From the NCBI GenBank assembly GCA_002110485.1, contig MOWL01000001.1, positions 682,001 through 746,000 on the forward strand: a DNA stretch of 64,000 nucleotides, written 5' to 3'. A program made the translations under genes and the position numbers. The notes beneath the pieces are model-generated. The model worked only from the letters and a program-made list of their open reading frames with translations, had not been told where the DNA came from and did not search any database. Positions 61,601 through 64,000 of this stretch are shown piece by piece (within the stretch, counting starts at the first letter, position 1; the number at the start of each line of letters is the position of its first letter). The stretch comes from Emergomyces orientalis. Its lineage: Eukaryota > Ascomycota > Eurotiomycetes > Onygenales > Ajellomycetaceae.

Positions 61601-62009
61601 AATACCAGCCTAGTCAGTTCTCTCTCTCTTGAATTTTTCCGTTAAACAAACAGCCAGCATGAAGACAACGTGATTAAGGCAAGCGAGTTATCAGGTGTGA
61701 GCAGATGGCTGGGGCGGATGAGCTTGTTTTCACTTCCTTCTGTCGGCTGTGGTTGATGGGTCCCACGCTTATTCACTCAGACAAGCATCGCCATGCTGAC
61801 GGCTTGGAATTGAACCAGCGAACCTCGGAAGAATTGGTGCAGAGCACACATTCGCCAGTTATCTTGCGCGGGTCGCAGTGACATGTCACTTTTGTTTTCC
61901 AAGCTTTACCTCCTCACATAGCCCCCAAAACAATCCCTGTTTGGATTCTAATTTGCTTGTTCGAAGCCAGCCAAATCACAACCCTAATCTGCCGGAGGGA
62001 TAGCAGTGC

Positions 62010-62027
62010 AATAATAATAATAATAAT
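62010..62027 (+). repeat. AAT microsatellite
   Basis: Six tandem AAT units in the gene-free right end. Confidence 0.85.
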
Positions 62028-63637
62028 GGAACTACTACTCCGTAGAGTTGAACATATCTTTCCGGAAGAACTAGCAGCATAATTCGAAAGTGTGAACTTT
62101 ACAACTTTCTGTATCAATACCAGGTAACTTTGCAATTAACCGTGTGCGTTCCGGATCAAACCTTGTTCTCAAATATTCAATCACTTGCGCCAGAAGGAAC
62201 TTAATTCGACCCTAACAAAGCTGGGAGCTCAAGGATTAGTATTGCAACGAATGAGGCAAATACCAATAGATGAAGGGAAAAAAAAGGAAAGGAACCATTC
62301 CCTTGGTTAAAATTTATCAAACTTCGCCCAGGTTTTGATTCCTCAGCTTTTTATTGAACGATGTGGCGAGTCAAAACCACCATTCTCAGTATTTCTTTTG
62401 CCTGGAGCATTCCAGGACCACTGCAAGTGCTAAAGCAAAAGTCTGTGCCTAAGGCGGCGTGGGGATTCCCAGTCTGGAGAAGAATAGCGACCATCAGGAA
62501 AACTTCTAGCTGATGGTGGCTTCGAACCGCTCGCCACCTGAGCGGAGAGGGTTGCGGGTGTGGCCTCGCTCATCTTTTGGCCACTGACGCAAAGCTAAAT
62601 TATCGACCTCCACTTCTGCAACCACCACTGGTCCAGGACCACCAGCAATGCGGCTAGCTTTCTTGTTCACCAAATCCAGCTGACAGGTTGCCGAGGTGGA
62701 CTTGGTTTAAGCATGCCTTATCTCATTGGCTTGCTCGTACCTTGTAAGCCAAAGAAGGCACCAGACCAGTTTGCTGGGTCCGTGACTTTGCGTGAAAAAA
62801 AAGGAATTGAGACCTCCGATCTAGGTACCGCAAACTCGGAGCTCCCTCTGTTGTCATCCCCGATGTTGCCTTCTTTTTGGGGTGTGAGATCACAATTTTG
62901 ACGAAGCCTCGCGGTCTGTACTGCAAGTTGGGTGGAATTGGGTGGTCGAAGAAGGAAAAATACCCTACACTAAAGAACGGTTAATGTAGTGCTGATTTTA
63001 GCCCATCTACTTCAGCGCATAGCACACACCCAAACTTACCGAACAGCTCTTCTGGCTTATGGTAGACAACACGATTCCCTTGCACAAACTGAGCAACCTC
63101 ATGATGATCTTAATTTTTGACCTATCAGAACCATCCCACATGACTGTTTTGAGATGTTGACTTCCTCCCCGTGCAGCGCCAGCAGTCAAGCTTTCAGCCT
63201 AACTCCCACCTCTGTCTTGCTTTTATTTTGTTTGTGTCTGCTTTATTTCTTGCACCGCAACACATTGACTAATGTACTGTCTTCCATGTGGTGTCAGAGC
63301 ACGCAGATTTCCACTCCTTACACATTTTTGACGATTTCCTGATTCCATGATTCAACCTTTCTCAGTTATCAGGTGGTTGATAATTTTCCCTGTTCGCAAC
63401 CGTATTGGCCGAAAGGATAGAGGCTATATGCAAGGATAACCGTCCAAACTCGACTTCAACTTCCGTCTTTCCCGTCGGAGATTGTGGACGAACCAGAACC
63501 ATGATGAATGAATAACAAAGAATCAAGGGCGGTTCAAGTCCGCAAAGGTCGAGCTGCAGACTGCAGTCCCGTTTGACAGACCTCTCGAACCATCTCAAGT
63601 TTTCCTCTTATTTCCCCTGTTTTCCTTTTGTTTCCTT

Positions 63638-63666
63638 TTTTTCATTTTCATTTTCATTTTCATTTT
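63638..63666 (+). repeat. TTTTCA tandem tract
   Basis: Four or five TTTTCA units within a longer T/C-rich region (63,600-63,700). Confidence 0.85.
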
Positions 63667-64000
63667 ATTAGTCCTTTTCTTTTTCTTTTTTTTCTTTGGT
63701 GACCACCCTTTTGACTCTGGGGCTCGCTAAAACGATGCTGTTATTCGTTCTCTTCATGCGGAAAAAAACAAACCTGCCTTTCCAAATAAAACATCAGCAA
63801 ATTGAAACAAAGTTGAAATGGATCATCCCGAAGTTAACCTTCATAGTCGACCACACTTGCCCAGCCAATGGCCTCATATTTTCTTTTATTCAATTCTTGT
63901 TAAAATGTTCTTGAAAAAGCCTCCTTTTCGGCACTGAACTCCCTGAGGAGAAAAAGAAATCTTGAAAAAGAAACTAGAGATAAGAGGGGCCCCTTTAATT

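Larger units (their letters stand above)
57198..64000. other. Gene-free stretch of 6.8 kb, including a long leader
   Basis: No gene was assembled on either strand. Minus-strand frames between 57,449 and 58,133 are short and could be uORFs or leader sequence of the C2H2 regulator. Beyond about 58.6 kb there are only scattered short frames, two AAT microsatellites and a TTTTCA tract. The absence of long frames in both strands over more than 5 kb suggests regulatory or decayed repetitive DNA, but no transposon signature was seen. Confidence 0.5.

Noticed and set aside
61806..61816. tRNA B-box-like GGTTCAATTCC on the minus strand
   Set aside because: T stem pairing fails in two positions and no matching 5' acceptor strand is present.
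62518..62528. tRNA B-box-like GGTTCGAAGCC on the minus strand
   Set aside because: The flanking bases do not pair into a T stem and no A box or acceptor stem is found at the right distance.
1..64000. CRISPR arrays, operons, bacterial ribosome sites and insertion sequences
   Set aside because: The window is fungal; no direct-repeat/spacer arrays, transposase frames or bacterial-type signals were seen.

Overview
This window is chromosomal DNA of a filamentous ascomycete. The genes have several short introns (about 55-150 nt) with GTRNGT donors, CTRAY branch sites and YAG acceptors. They include Zn2Cys6 regulators with fungal-specific domains, a LysM secreted protein and a killer-toxin-like GH18 chitinase. 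I infer Pezizomycotina, probably Eurotiomycetes and perhaps Onygenales; no rRNA or other species marker is present, so the order is a guess. All gene models below were built by joining exons by eye.

Layout. 0-3.3 kb: no gene found. 3.3-5.9 kb: a regulator with two C2H2-type fingers plus a Zn2Cys6 cluster (+). 7.1-8.0 kb: NAC beta subunit, egd1 (+). 9.7-15.4 kb: three minus-strand genes (a Nup53-like nucleoporin, a 426-aa unknown protein, a short-chain dehydrogenase). 16.4-23.9 kb: a metal-uptake block, with a ferric/cupric reductase (-) head to head with a Ctr copper transporter (+), followed by a BIM1-like (X325) GPI-anchored copper-acquisition protein (+). 24.3-26.9 kb: acyl-protein thioesterase and Fmp46-like protein (+). 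28.6-32.2 kb: a Dbf2/SidB-type kinase and an EutQ-like cupin (-). 35.9-42.5 kb: a Zn2Cys6/Fungal_trans_2 regulator and glutamate decarboxylase (-). 43.3-54.1 kb: a chitin-related secreted-protein island, with a LysM protein (-), a small Cys-rich secreted protein (-), a killer-toxin-like chitinase (+) and an unknown protein (+). 55.6-57.2 kb: a C2H2 regulator (-). 57.2-64 kb: no gene found.

How the genes fit together. Reductase, Ctr channel and BIM1-like protein together make a complete surface copper-acquisition route: reduction, surface capture and import. A TGTGCTCA element, which I recall as the Mac1-type copper-regulator site of Aspergillus fumigatus, lies 27 nt upstream of the reductase start codon. 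The 43-54 kb island couples LysM chitin binding with a subgroup-C-type chitinase, but three of its four genes carry stops or frameshifts, so it appears to be decaying.

Most unusual points: (i) egd1 seems to need a one-nucleotide exon to encode the conserved GGKG motif; (ii) the first regulator needs a GA-AG intron in the middle of its Zn2Cys6 motif; (iii) the copper-acquisition block; (iv) the parallel decay of the chitin island.
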